Below, in pieces: positions 1 through 10,444 of a stretch of DNA of 64,000 nt. Position 1 is the stretch's first letter, and every line of letters begins with the position of its first letter. Origin of the DNA: Haemaphysalis longicornis (Eukaryota > Arthropoda > Arachnida > Ixodida > Ixodidae); contig CM023454.1 of assembly GCA_013339765.2 (NCBI GenBank), positions 38,832,950 through 38,896,949 on the forward strand, in the 5' to 3' direction. The position numbers were made by a program, and so were the translations under genes. The notes beneath the pieces are model-generated. The model made no database searches, had not been told where the DNA came from, and saw only the letters and a program-made list of their open reading frames with translations.

Positions 1-1597
1 GGAAGTACACAAGCCTGCGATTGATCATCTTCTCGAAGAGCTTGCACAGGCAGCTCGTCAGGGCTATTGGACGGTAACTTGAGGGGAACGACGGGTCCTT
101 TCCCTCCTTCAAGAAAGCCACTACAATGGCCTCCCTCCAAGAGTGTGGAATGTGCCCCGAAAGCCATATTTTATTATATAGATGTAGAAGTGCTTCAAGT
201 GTGTCTGCGTGTAGATGTTGTATCATTGTGTATGTAATGTTGTCTGGGCCTGGAGCTGAGGGTTTACACGTGCTCAGAGCAGCCCTCAGCTCATGTAGTG
301 AAAACAAGGAGTTGTAAAAAGTCTGTGATTTGTTGTTGTCGTGTAGGGACTTCTTTTCACAAGAGGCTTTATACTTCAGGAAAGTGTTCGTGTAGTGTGC
401 TGAACTGGACACGTGTTGGAAGTGTTGTGCGAGTGTGTCAGCCTGGTCTTCGAGTGTGTCCCCTGTTGTGCTGACCAGAGGCAGGCTGTGAGTTTGTTGT
501 CCTTTGAGTTTGCGTATTCTCGTCCATACTTTCCGTGTGTCTGTGTAGGAGTTGATGGATGTTATGAAGGAACGCCAACTCTCTCGTTTTGACTCACGGC
601 GCACACGTTTTCCTAATTCCTTGGCCCGTTTGAACAAAATGAGGTTACCCGACGTGGGGTACCGACGAAGGACACCCCACGCCTTGTTCTGGGCCTCTCG
701 CGCCCGCCTACAGTCCTCATTCCACCACGGCCTCCGCTGGTTGCGCGGGGCACCAGAGGCGTGGGGAATGGACTTTTCGGCGGCGTCGAGGATGTGCGCC
801 GTGAGCAGTTGGGTAGCTTCTTCAACGTGTAGGTGTCCTATGGATGTGTGGTGTAGTTGGGATGTCTCTGTAAATGTATTCCAGTTAGCTCTTGCTTCAT
901 TAAACCTTTTATGGAAAGATGGACTGCTCGGGCCTGTACCTATGTACGTTAATGAAGTAGGGAAATGGTCACTACCATATGGGTCCGTGGCCACACCCCA
1001 CTCAAGACATGGAAAGAGAATTGCCGAACCAATAGCCAAGTCAAGACATGAGTATGTGTTGTGTCCTATGTTATGATATGTAGGCTGTTTATTGTTGAAA
1101 AGGCATGCTCCAGAAGATGTAAGGAATTTTTCTATCAGGCGACCTCGGGCATCCGTTCTGGAAGAGCCCCAAAGAGAGTTGTGAGCATTAAGGTCGCCTG
1201 TAAGGATGTATGGTTCGGGCAGCTGGTCAACCAGCGCCTCGAAGTCAGAGCTCAAAAGTGTAACATCAGGAGGAATGTAGATGGAGCATACCGTTATCAA
1301 CCTATTAAATATTATTAAGCGTATTGCTACAGCCTCAAGGACGGTATTCAAGGTGACAGGGTGGCATGCTAAGGATTTTCGGGCGATTATGGCCACACCA
1401 CCAGAAGAGTGTGTGCAGCCATCCCTGTCTTTCCTGTATACCAGGTAACTATTCAAGAAATTTGTGTGTTTGGAATTCAGATGTGTTTCCTGGACACACA
1501 TTAAACTTGGCTGGTTGGCATGCAGAATCTCATGCACGTCGTCAAGATTATTCAGAAGGCCTCTGCAGTTCCATTGAACTATGTTTTCTCTTCCCAT
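1..1597 (-). CDS. LINE copy A ORF2, AP-type endonuclease and start of reverse transcriptase (partial)
   Basis: Reading down from ATG at 1597, I found no stop in 532 codons before the window edge. The N-terminal endonuclease shows QWNCRGL, CVQETH with the catalytic Glu, LTGDLNAHNSLWGS, SCLDLAI and YGSDHFPT with the terminal Ser-Asp-His. A linker with PWWNEDCRRAR follows, then RT motifs KPSAPGPDN, SYRPIALTSCLCKLFEKMI and NRRLVYF at the edge. The start lies 29 bases after the ORF1 stop, so ORF2 would need reinitiation or a comparable mechanism. The enzyme should nick target DNA and prime reverse transcription from the nick. Intactness of the RT palm, RNase H and 3' end cannot be judged here. Confidence 0.88.
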   Translation of the reverse strand, partial: MGRENIVQWNCRGLLNNLDDVHEILHANQPSLMCVQETHLNSKHTNFLNSYLVYRKDRDGCTHSSGGVAIIARKSLACHPVTLNTVLEAVAIRLIIFNRLITVCSIYIPPDVTLLSSDFEALVDQLPEPYILTGDLNAHNSLWGSSRTDARGRLIEKFLTSSGACLFNNKQPTYHNIGHNTYSCLDLAIGSAILFPCLEWGVATDPYGSDHFPTSLTYIGTGPSSPSFHKRFNEARANWNTFTETSQLHHTSIGHLHVEEATQLLTAHILDAAEKSIPHASGAPRNQRRPWWNEDCRRAREAQNKAWGVLRRYPTSGNLILFKRAKELGKRVRRESKRESWRSFITSINSYTDTRKVWTRIRKLKGQQTHSLPLVSTTGDTLEDQADTLAQHFQHVSSSAHYTNTFLKYKASCEKKSLHDNNKSQTFYNSLFSLHELRAALSTCKPSAPGPDNITYTMIQHLHADTLEALLHLYNKIWLSGHIPHSWREAIVVAFLKEGKDPSFPSSYRPIALTSCLCKLFEKMINRRLVYF

Positions 1598-1626
1598 TAT
1601 GATGTGTTAGAGCTACTGGAGAGTGA

Positions 1627-3152
1627 TTATGTAGGGTCTTTCGGGGCTTGCACTCTTGGGAGGGGCTTTCTGGCCTTCTCTACTGACCTGGACGTCGCAG
1701 CCCGTTCCTTCCGCTGCGATGAAAGCCGGAAGGGCTCGACGTCCATGTCGTCATCTGATGGCAAGGGGGTGCCCAGCGGACTGGGCCCCCTTGACGTGGT
1801 ACCCTTTCGGGTGTTCTTTGCCTGCGCTGCCAGTGCCGAAGGCGTGGGGAGCACGACAGATGGCACAGGCAGTGAGGCAGGGGAGGGGGTCGCGGCGACT
1901 GCCTCCGTCTCCATCTCGTCCGGGCCCTTGCGTGTGCTTCGGGCCGGTGGAGAGGAGGAAACGGTGGGTGCAGCAGCATCCCCACCGGACGTGGATGCCA
2001 CCACAGCCGCTGCTGGCTCAGCGAGCGGTGCGGAGGCGGGTTGGGCTGCAAGAGGCAACCCAGGGGGGGCGGGGAGGGGACCAAGTCCGACTCTCGGTAC
2101 TGGGTCCCCGCAGAAACAAGACGCCGCTCCGCCCCCCGGCGAGCTGCGTCTGCGTACCTCCCCAGGGGAAAAGAGGCGAACCTCTTCCGCGCCTCTGGGA
2201 AGGTGATGTTTTCAGTGATTTTGAGATTTATTATTTTCTTTTCCATCTGGAACCTTTCACACGTGCGGGAGTACGCAGCATGAGGTCCATGACAGTTGCT
2301 GCACATTAATTGTTGAGCCTGGCAGTTATCTGTATCATGATCTTGGGATGAACATTTTGCACACGTTGTTTTGCCGCGACAGGAGGTGGTGCCATGCCCG
2401 AACCGTTGGCACTTGAAACAGCGCAGCGGGTTCGGGATGTAAGGCCGGACAGAACAGTGAATGAAACCTGCTTTGATGGATTCGGGGAGTGTGGAACGGT
2501 CAAATGTCAAGATTATATGCTTTGTCATGATTTGCTTATCATCTCGCCGCATGGTGATGCGCCTCACTGCCGTCACGCCCTCGCCTTTCAGACCTTCGAG
2601 CAGATCGGCTTCCGTCTCATTTATCAGATCTGGCTCAGAAATCACACCCTGAGAGCTATTGAGGCTACGGTGGGGTGTGACTCTGATGTCCAGATCTGCC
2701 ATGCGATTCTGGGTAAGGAGGCTTGTGGCTTGCTGGTGAGTGTTCACCTCGACCAGAACTTCGCCGGTTCTCAGTTTCTTGGCTTGGAAAGACTTGCCAA
2801 GGATGCCTTCAAGGAATTTGGTGATAAGGAACACTGACTGGGAGGAGATAGGATTTGACTTGTCAAGAGATTCAACAATCAAGAAGCGCGGATAGTTATC
2901 TGGCTTTTGGGATGCAATTGTTGGCAAGGGTGGGAATGAAGCTTCGGTGCGGCCCCTTTTCGGGGGCCGATCACGTTTGGGGGGGGGGGTTTGGAAAATG
3001 CCATATGATACATTGGGAAGCAGGGAGACGGGGGTACTTTCCTCTTTGATCTTACCCTGGTAGCCAAAGAGGTCCCGGAGCTCCCTGCCTGGTGAACAGA
3101 CAGGGAGCCCATCCGCCGGAGCTTGACCTGGGCTCCGACGGCCACCGTTCAT
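1627..3152 (-). pseudogene. LINE copy A ORF1, gag-like zinc-knuckle protein, one frameshift
   Basis: ORF1 proteins of this type bind element RNA and form the ribonucleoprotein with ORF2p. An in-frame ATG at 3152 is preferred over an upstream GTG because it opens the conserved N-terminus. About 362 codons run in one frame. The rest lies in another frame and ends at 1627, giving a product of roughly 508 residues if the frames were continuous. Three knuckles sit near residues 240-300: CFKCQRFGHGTTSC and CAKCSSQDHDTDNC (both CX2CX4HX4C), then CSNCHGPHAAYSRTC (CX2CX3HX6C). The frame change coincides with a run of seven G (plus strand) at about 2064-2070. Copy B has one base more across the same segment, so a one-base loss by slippage is the simplest explanation. 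The C-terminal part is rich in Pro, Ala and Ser. Confidence 0.85.
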
Positions 3153-3276
3153 GGTTTCTAACCCTTCACCTATAAACACATTGCCACGGTTGGATCCAGC
3201 GTATGTTTGGGGGCTCGGGGTCCGCGGTATCGCCAGTACCGTCACCAAGATTGCTCAAGGTGCCCCGTGCGGGGGT

Positions 3277-3469
3277 TTCAGTGAACTCGATCTGCACCCT
3301 TTTTAACTAATTTTTGATCGTTTAGGCGCAGTTATTTTGATTGTTCCAATGAAGTAATTAGCACTCAAGATTTGCTTAACAAAATGAACTGCCTTACTCT
3401 ACTCATTGCTAATATTGAAAGCGGGCCATTTTTGAAATGTTGCAGAATGTATTTCAAGTTATCACAGTT
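3277..3469. other. No gene seen
   Basis: AT-rich sequence between the 5' end of LINE copy A and the duplicated tRNA-like units. Nothing is recognisable in it. Confidence 0.5.
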
Positions 3470-4400
3470 AAATCTGAACAAAACAACACAGCCTCATGAA
3501 CAAAAACGAAATTCGAACAACTTATTTTCTTAAAACTTGATGCCCCACCTAGATGTAATGTATGGACTGGTTCAAGTTCAAAGCGTGAGCAAAACAAAAT
3601 TTTAGGGCTGCCTTGCTGCTGAGGTTAGAGTCAGACATCACTTGTAGATTAAAAGGCAAGGTGTCCTGGTACCGTTTGTTGACGCCGGTTTAAAAAAAAG
3701 GTGATATAACTATCACCAAAAAAATAACAGGGAATTTGTGTGAAGATTTGAACCTTTCACCTTCAAAATAGTAGACCAATACCGAACCTCACGGAAAGAG
3801 GCAGGGACTCAGTGCAGAACTCCGTATACAAGCGACGTTGCCAACCAGCCTTGTAAGGTTTTTTTGGGGGGTGGGGTGGGGTTATTGCGATCAAATCTGA
3901 ACAAAATAGCACTGGATGATGAACGAAGACTCAATTAGCACAACTTGACTTGCTACTTGATGTTATGTACCGACTGCAGCCTAAATGAATTCAACGTGTG
4001 AGAAAAGCAAATTTCCGGTACTGAGGTTACTGTCAAACGTCACCTGTAGGTTAAACGGCAAGTTACTGTGCCTCTTCTTGCCTTGAAATAAAATTCGATG
4101 ACACCCTCATTGCAAAAAAATAATAAAAGAATCCGTTTTGCCAAGATTCGAACCATGGACTTTCAAAACGCAAATCCCGCACCTATCCTCTAAACCACTC
4201 GACCACGCTGGAAGACGACGCCCGCACCCATGAATTCGGTACTCTAACAGACGCTGCCAACAAATATTTTGCCAAGATTCGAAACATGGACTTTCAAAAC
4301 GCAAGTGCCACACCTATGCTCTAAACCACTCGACCACGCTGGAAGGCGATGCCCGCACCCAAGAATTTGGTAGCCTAACAGACGCTGCCAACAAATATTG
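3470..4400 (-). repeat. Duplicated tRNA-derived SINE-like units
   Basis: The segment starting AAATCTGAACAAAA near 3473 recurs in diverged form near 3893, about 420 bases on. Each copy is followed by a tRNA-like module, at about 3740-3850 and 4140-4260. The second module is itself tandemly duplicated at a 131-base period, with matching starts at 4141 and 4272. On the minus strand the modules read GTGGTCGAGTGGTTTAGAGG (A-box-like) and GGTTCGAATCTTGG (B-box-like), resembling a Leu/Ser-type tRNA ancestor. The first module is much more decayed. These are SINE remnants, not tRNA genes, because no clean acceptor stem closes them. Confidence 0.6.
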
Positions 4401-4479
4401 TCGAGTGATTCGTTCTTTTTTCCGCCCCGATCTTGGAGGCGAGGCCAATTATGCAAATACTGCAAGAGGTGTAACCAAA

Positions 4480-6900
4480 ATTCCCTTATTTAAGACAAGA
4501 AAAGCTATCGCGTTTTATTGTTATCCCCATGAAAGCTACAGTAGCCGCGAATGAAATTGAATGCTTCGCTAGATTTCTGGCGTTGATAAACTTTGTTCGT
4601 TACGCACAGATCTTGCAGAAAAGCCCATCATACTAACACTACAAGCGATGTAGCAAGAGGTCCCGTATTTGACTCACATCAAGCTATCTCAGACCCCTCA
4701 TCTCCCCAGTGAAATCGAAGCTAGCCAAGAAGGAATGCGCTCTTTCAAACACAAATAGCTTGTAATTTTTCTCATGGCGCCGGATTACCACACTTTAAAA
4801 AGAAATTGATTGTTTTCTGCAAACGTAATAACCCTAAACCAGGAGATGGCCATGGAATCCAACGATATCGCCTGCTTTCGGATGCTTTCTAGCGCTGCGT
4901 CGACGCTGATATCTGGCGAGCATAGACATCGGCGTCGCTGCCGCGTCAGCTCACTACGCCGTGCATTTTGCCAACGCCGTCACCGCGGGGTGACGTCGAC
5001 GCCCAAAAGCGAGGAAAGTACGCTGCAAGTGGTTGTGGCCTCAGAACAAACCGTAAAGTTACGTCGCTCGCAACCCCACGCCAGCTGTATTCCCACCGTA
5101 GACCATAAAATTGCCCTAAATGCCGATCTAGATTGTCAGTACAATTACTGTTTTCTTTAAAAAAACCACGCTGAAACTTTTGTTGTATATAATTGACAAC
5201 TAATATTTGTATTTACCACAAACTTGGGCATCTATTTCGCAACGCGTTTTTATCAAGGTGGGTGTCTTTCAGGAACTAGTTTTTCCCTCGAACGAACATG
5301 AGAAAGGAAAGCGGCTGCGCGGCCTAATGTCCAAAAGTTGTATTAACTGCACTCCGTATCGATGCGCGTGCTACTGGCCTGTGACGGGATGGGTGTGCAC
5401 GCCTTCAACTTTCTTTATTTCGTTGATTTGTCTACCATGGATTTATATAATGGACGAACAAACATGGCAAGTAGTGAAGGTTTGTGAGTACTAGTGAACC
5501 TTGTTTTCTCTTCATATGTATTAAATTTAGCAGAGTTTCTCTCGAACATCGGTCCGCGTAAGCGGTTACCACTAACTTTTTGAGTGGCTCGCTTTGTGCG
5601 TCGCGCAGATTTGTCGGTAGATCTTTGTACCTGGCTGCTGCGTGTGTAAACAGAATCAATTCTTGCGCAATTTCTAGCTCTGTGTTTGGTGAAGTGTTTG
5701 TGTCGTTTCCTGTTTTGCTAGCCGAATGTTTTGATATGAAATGAAATTAGGGAATCTGCGAAGTGCGAATATAAGTGCGTGTGCGAATAAGTGCGTGTTT
5801 GCGTTACACGCACATCGTGTAGTTTTTGCGTGGGATTATCCACTCTTAGTTTTTGTTTCATTTTTGCAGATGCCTTTTTTTCGTTATAATAGTTTTCGGA
5901 TAAAAAAGTACACAATAAATTGAATGATGCCTGTAGGTGCTGCTTTAGAATAAATAATCAATCTCGTCATTTCCGAGCGTACAGCAATAGACTAAAATGC
6001 TATCAGGATGCATTTTTCGCGTTTCCATTGAGTGGTCAATCTTTTCGAATGCTCAGTTTGCTCGTGAATTGTTGGAATGAACAACGTGTATGCAACACGA
6101 ATTTATTTGTAACGTCAGAACTACACGCATGTCATAACTTGTACAGTATTATGAGCAGCGCTGGTGGTGCTTCGTATTGTTACTGCAGCATCGCAAACGT
6201 AAATAACCATTTTGAACCTAGTAAATATATTTAAAATGGCGGTTAAATTTCTGTCACCTAGGGAATTTCCAGCTTAATAAATTTATTGTGTAACACACCT
6301 TAGTGATCCGAGTAACAGAGGATTTTGGAGTTCGCAGGATTAGGCAGAGTACGATCGTAGTGTCTGGCCTGTCGTTTGCTAATAACTTACATGTTGCAGG
6401 CTCCTGACTGGTGCAACTTAGAGTATGTTTGAATGTGATTGTGCAGTAACACTTTCCTGCACTACTTTGATGCTTCCTGCTGTACAACGTATACTTCAAC
6501 TAAAAATGTAGGCCTAACAGGACAAGCGAACAGGACAACAGGACGAGTTTTTCAGAGATGTGCTTTTTGAAGATTTAGTTATGCATATTTACCAATTAGC
6601 CCACCTCGCCATTCTGCTGCAGGACGTGTGCAGCAAGTCCATGGCAGTGAGGCTGTCCGGGTATGTGCATGTTTTCTTTTGCCACATTTTCTAGACATGG
6701 CTTCATCCTTGCATATATTGTCACTTCAATCCACCAACCGGTAAGGATAGACACACAAAAATATTTTGCAAGTTCAGATGGGACCCTTAGCTGGGCTAAA
6801 ATGTCCTCAAGGTGCCCATTCATGAAATATAGTTGTTATAAATAGTGGTACCCCACATTAGCAGTCAGAGTTAGTTTTAAGGTTGCCTTAGTAGTGCCAA
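4480..6900. other. No recognisable gene
   Basis: AT-rich sequence with scattered short open frames. The longest forward frame, 4810-5160 (116 codons), has no recognisable domain and occupies a locally GC-richer patch. I see no splice-supported exon structure and no clear repeat boundary. Confidence 0.5.
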
Positions 6901-6912
6901 TGCTGACATTAA

Positions 6913-7100
6913 ATTATATCCACTCCGCTCTCTTCTTGTCCCTTAATGTTACACCCATCATCTAGCGTTCTATTGCCTGCTAAGTCGTCCTTAATTTAAG
7001 TTAGACCCTTTTAGTGAGCCTGGAAGTTTCTGCCCCGTAGGTGAGTACCAGCAAGATGCAGCTGTCATACGCTATCTTTTTCAGGGACATATGTAGGCGG
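6913..7100 (-). mobile_element. RTE-type LINE, C-terminal ORF scrap
   Basis: The minus strand encodes a broken stretch containing LTYGAETSRLTKR, LKLRTT and MMGVTLRDKKRAEWI, separated by stops. The pattern (LTYGAETW, KLR.TQRAMERRMLGVTLRD) is typical of the region downstream of the RT in RTE/BovB-like LINEs of invertebrates. Only about 60 codons are visible and at least three are stops, so this is an old 5'-truncated fragment. Family assignment comes from memory of the motif and not from a search. Confidence 0.65.
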
Positions 7101-7109
7101 CCATTCTAA

Positions 7110-9220
7110 TTATACCGGTCTTAAAAAGCTGTATCAACAACACAGATTTTCCTGTACCCATGCCTGAATTGAAGAATTGGTTTGCAAGGGTTGTGCTACT
7201 GCAACAGTCTGCACAAGGTACCTGCTCCAGCTACTGTTGACGGTCAACTTCGTGTTCGTGCAGCAGTTCTCCTGGTTTGGGAAAAGAGAAGGACGCTTTT
7301 TTCCACCTGCGAGTGGCATCCTGCATTGTGTTTACCTAGATATATTCGTGTTGTTACAGACATCAAATTCTTTCCCCAGAAAATGTATAGGGCCCGGATT
7401 TTTATTCTCAGTTACATCCTGTGTAATTATAAGGTTTTTCGACAACCTGCGGCTTCCTATTTTTTACTGCTAGAAGAGGTAATAAATTTCTTTCACCCTT
7501 TGGACCATGAAATTTTTACTCATTTTCCAACCAATCCGCTTTCAACTATGTTGGCAGTTTCTGGCACCACAACGAAGAATGCAAACTGTTCAAGAATCCC
7601 TACCATAACTGATGAATCCCTATCATAACCATTGGAACATTTCCGTGCTTCCATGCTTTTTTATTTTGTGTTATTGTTCTTTGAGCGTACCCCTTGTTGT
7701 GGATCACGTAGGCATGTAAATCCGTCTTGTTGTATCTAATATTCTATCCGTTCCGTGTTCGCCGTTTTTTCGTTTGTTTTCAAATTATATCACTTTGTGT
7801 GAAATATTGAAATAGTGTAACTTTGTATTGTTTTCCTAACCAGAACTCAAAAAGTGTTTTCTTAAGTTTTTTGTTGTTTTATTGTTGGCGTGCCATTTCA
7901 CTGAGTGTGCATCATTTCAGCACGCAAATTTCTACTGCTCTTGTAACTGCCGTACTGTCATTTTCTGTATACACACCTTTTCTACAGCTCATAACTATTC
8001 CGTAGATATTGGTTTGTTTGAAGTAGACTAATTTTGTATGGCACTCACAACCACTACTCAACCCCACATCTGCGTTTCCGAGGTGCTCTTGTTTTATTGT
8101 TCCCCAAACTTTTCACAAGATGTGAAAAATTTATTTTCGTAAATTTTCTGTGTTTTTGTAACTACCTTTCACTCATTTCTTTGTTTTCACCCTTTTCTTG
8201 CGTTGTTTTTCACCTATTTCACTTATAGTGAGATATTTCAAGTTGCATAACTACCTTGGGCTTGTACCCTGGGATTACATGTTTGCTTTTTTTCCTATTT
8301 TTGTCAACCTTTCTACTGTGTATGACCTATTTATAGTCATGAATATTTGTATTATTCTTGTAATTATACAATGCGTACCCTGTGGGCCAGGGCAGATAGG
8401 AATCAAAATAAAGTGGTTGTGTTGCTAAAGCATATCGCATAATTTGTAAGTCAATATAATCTGTTTCAACTGAACTCTTTGTGTTTTATGTGTACTTTGA
8501 AAGCTTTCTTGCTACACAGCTGCGCCTATTTACAGCTAGGTTGATGAGACTGTCAATTTAATTATTTAAATTTTTGAATTGTTTCTGGGATAGTGCATTT
8601 CAAGAAGGCCTGTACAGCAGTGCGGTGTGGTACAATTTGATGACGCGACAGTGGTGGTTGCCTTAGTGTCAAGGGCGCTTGTGCTGATCAGGACTGGTTT
8701 GCTCTTACTTACTGCCACTTGTTTTCAAGGTGAAATTTCTTGTTTAGAGCTGTGCTTCGTGTTCTTCTGCGAGAGTGTGTAATCAGCTTGTCACTTAACA
8801 TATGAAACTTCATGCAGTATGCAGCACTTCAAAAATGGAAACACATTTTTTAAAAACCGGTCGCCAGGTAACAGCAAACAGTGCTGATTAGCTAGCAAGA
8901 CATGTATTTTAAGTATATTTCAGAACTATGTTTATTACATACTACAAGCATATTTGCCAGCAAAACGCAGGAAACCTTGGAAAGTTGGCTGGCCAAACTC
9001 GAAAATAATGTATAAAAAACGTACATTTCAAGCATACAGGTTCATCGCAACAATATCATACTAAGATACACTAGTCATGGAAATACCAAACTAATCCTTG
9101 TGCCAAAGACACAAAAAACGTAGAACAGACATCTATATACGTCTTGCATGCGTACCACTACAATATCCATCGGATGTACCACAAAGGTAACGTCCCGTAA
9201 ACAGCATATAAAGTACCATG
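7110..9220. other. No recognisable gene, AT-rich
   Basis: T-rich on the plus strand between about 7640 and 8440, ending in AATCAAAATAAAGTGG with an AATAAA-type signal at about 8406. This could be a 3' untranslated region or the tail of an old retroelement, but I cannot support either. No coding motif was seen. Confidence 0.4.
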
Positions 9221-9226
9221 ATAGGT

Positions 9227-9780
9227 CTATTCTACGTTATCCTTTTGTGTGATTTGGATAGGTTTTTTGCAGTTGAAGCAACGTTGAATATATGTAATTT
9301 CCATTTCAACAGTATGTCTCCTGGACATCTGCAATATCCATTGCTGACGTCTCCAGGATGCTGCTCGACGTAACGCGATTTGCTGGGTTGTTTCTTCGGT
9401 GTTTATAGTAAGCGTGTCTTTCATGAACCACTCAATAATTTTTATAGGTTCGTCGTTTAAAATATCTGCCTCAGAATGAAACAACGTGTTCGTCAAAAGT
9501 AGCACCGTCTCTTCCGCGTCATTAGGTCACTTCCCTTAGAAAGGCAATTTGCTAAATCTATATTATATAATGTAAAAGGGTTAGGTCCAGAGCGGAGCCC
9601 TGTGGCACTCCCGAACATACCGGTCTTAAAGTACAAAACATGCTCCTCAATTACTACGCTCTGGTACTCCCATTCAGATAACTTTCTAAAAACTAAAGTG
9701 ACTGGCTTGTGAATCCATATCGCATAAGCATTTGGCGTAAGATATCAAGATGAACAGTATCGAACGTCACACATCTCTTC
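9227..9780 (-). mobile_element. CR1/Jockey-type LINE reverse-transcriptase remnant
   Basis: Reading the minus strand across frames gives FDTVHLDILRQMLMRYGF, then SYLNGSTRA, SGVPQGSAL, and finally LNDEPIKIIEWFMKDTLTIN. These match the order of RT palm motifs (catalytic FDTV, the GVPQGS box, then the helix after the FADD box). I do not see an intact FADD box. Frameshifts and stops separate the motifs, so it is a pseudogene. A reverse transcriptase of this kind copies LINE RNA at a nicked target. It abuts an unrelated LINE tail on the opposite strand at about 9785. Confidence 0.65.
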
Positions 9781-9784
9781 AATG

Positions 9785-10440
9785 CGAACGAGGTGGGACA
9801 CGCCACCGCCCGCTTACTCACTCACCGGGCATTCCCAGAAGAGACCAATGCCGTAGCGCCCCATGAAGACCAATTCTCCACTCCCTGCCCCAACGTACTC
9901 CGACATTTAACCACTACCGGAATTCCTGATAAATATATCCCTCCACCCCTCCCTCACAACCATCGACGCCCACATAAGGCGCCGCCTACAAAACTAGACG
10001 TACTACAATCACTCACCTTCACTGTCTCTCCCAACCGCTACCCATTCAACTGTCCAAACTGCAACTCTCCTAACACCACCTGCCACCTAATTTGGACATG
10101 TCCGTACAACCCCCCCCCCCGCACACCCTCTCCTCCTCTCCTGAGCATTGGGAGCGCGCGCTGCGCTGCAGCCAGCTCGAAGAACAGGAAGCCCTGATTC
10201 TGCGTGCGAAGACTGCAGCCACAGCCCGCGGCGTACCGGAATAAGATGGCCACCCGGTGCTCCACATTTTCACCAAACTCCCTTCCCCACTTTTCCTATG
10301 GCTACGAACGCGACTTACGTCCTTCGCTCATTCAGATGGTGCGCGCCGTCGAGAAGATCTATAACAACGTCTCGAGTCTTTATATGATGTGTGGGTGAAT
10401 GTTTTACGGTTTCACCGATAAGCATTTTAGCTTCGCCCCT
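9785..10440 (+). mobile_element. 3' end of a second RNase H-bearing LINE
   Basis: The plus strand opens with NEVGHATARLLTHRAF, resembling the end of an RNase H domain. About 80 residues later it has CPNCNSPNTTCHLIWTCP, the CX2C...HX4C motif near the C-terminus of LINE ORF2 proteins. After a poly-C run (about 10110-10120) the frame changes and continues as EHWERALRCSQLEEQEAL, a common LINE C-terminal pattern. Downstream is a short 3' UTR ending around the TCATCATCATT at 10443. It is 5'-truncated at 9785 and differs in sequence from copies A-C. Confidence 0.65.
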
Positions 10441-10444
10441 CTCA

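Larger units (their letters stand above)
1..3276 (-). mobile_element. LINE copy A, I-clade-like non-LTR retrotransposon, 3' part beyond the window
   Basis: The minus strand reads, in order, a short 5' leader, a zinc-knuckle ORF1, a 29-base spacer and ORF2 (endonuclease, then the start of reverse transcriptase). The 5' boundary is placed near 3271-3276 because similarity to copy B (from about 12263) and to the solo fragment at 19455-19526 starts there. Copies B and C show that the family also encodes RNase H and a Cys/His C-terminal motif and ends in an ATC-rich tail. That layout fits the I superclade, but the exact clade is an inference. It is the best preserved of the three copies. Confidence 0.88.

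Noticed and set aside
552..2309. Plus-strand open frames of 174-228 codons over LINE copy A
   Set aside because: They are antisense shadows of ORF1 and ORF2, whose motifs read clearly on the minus strand.
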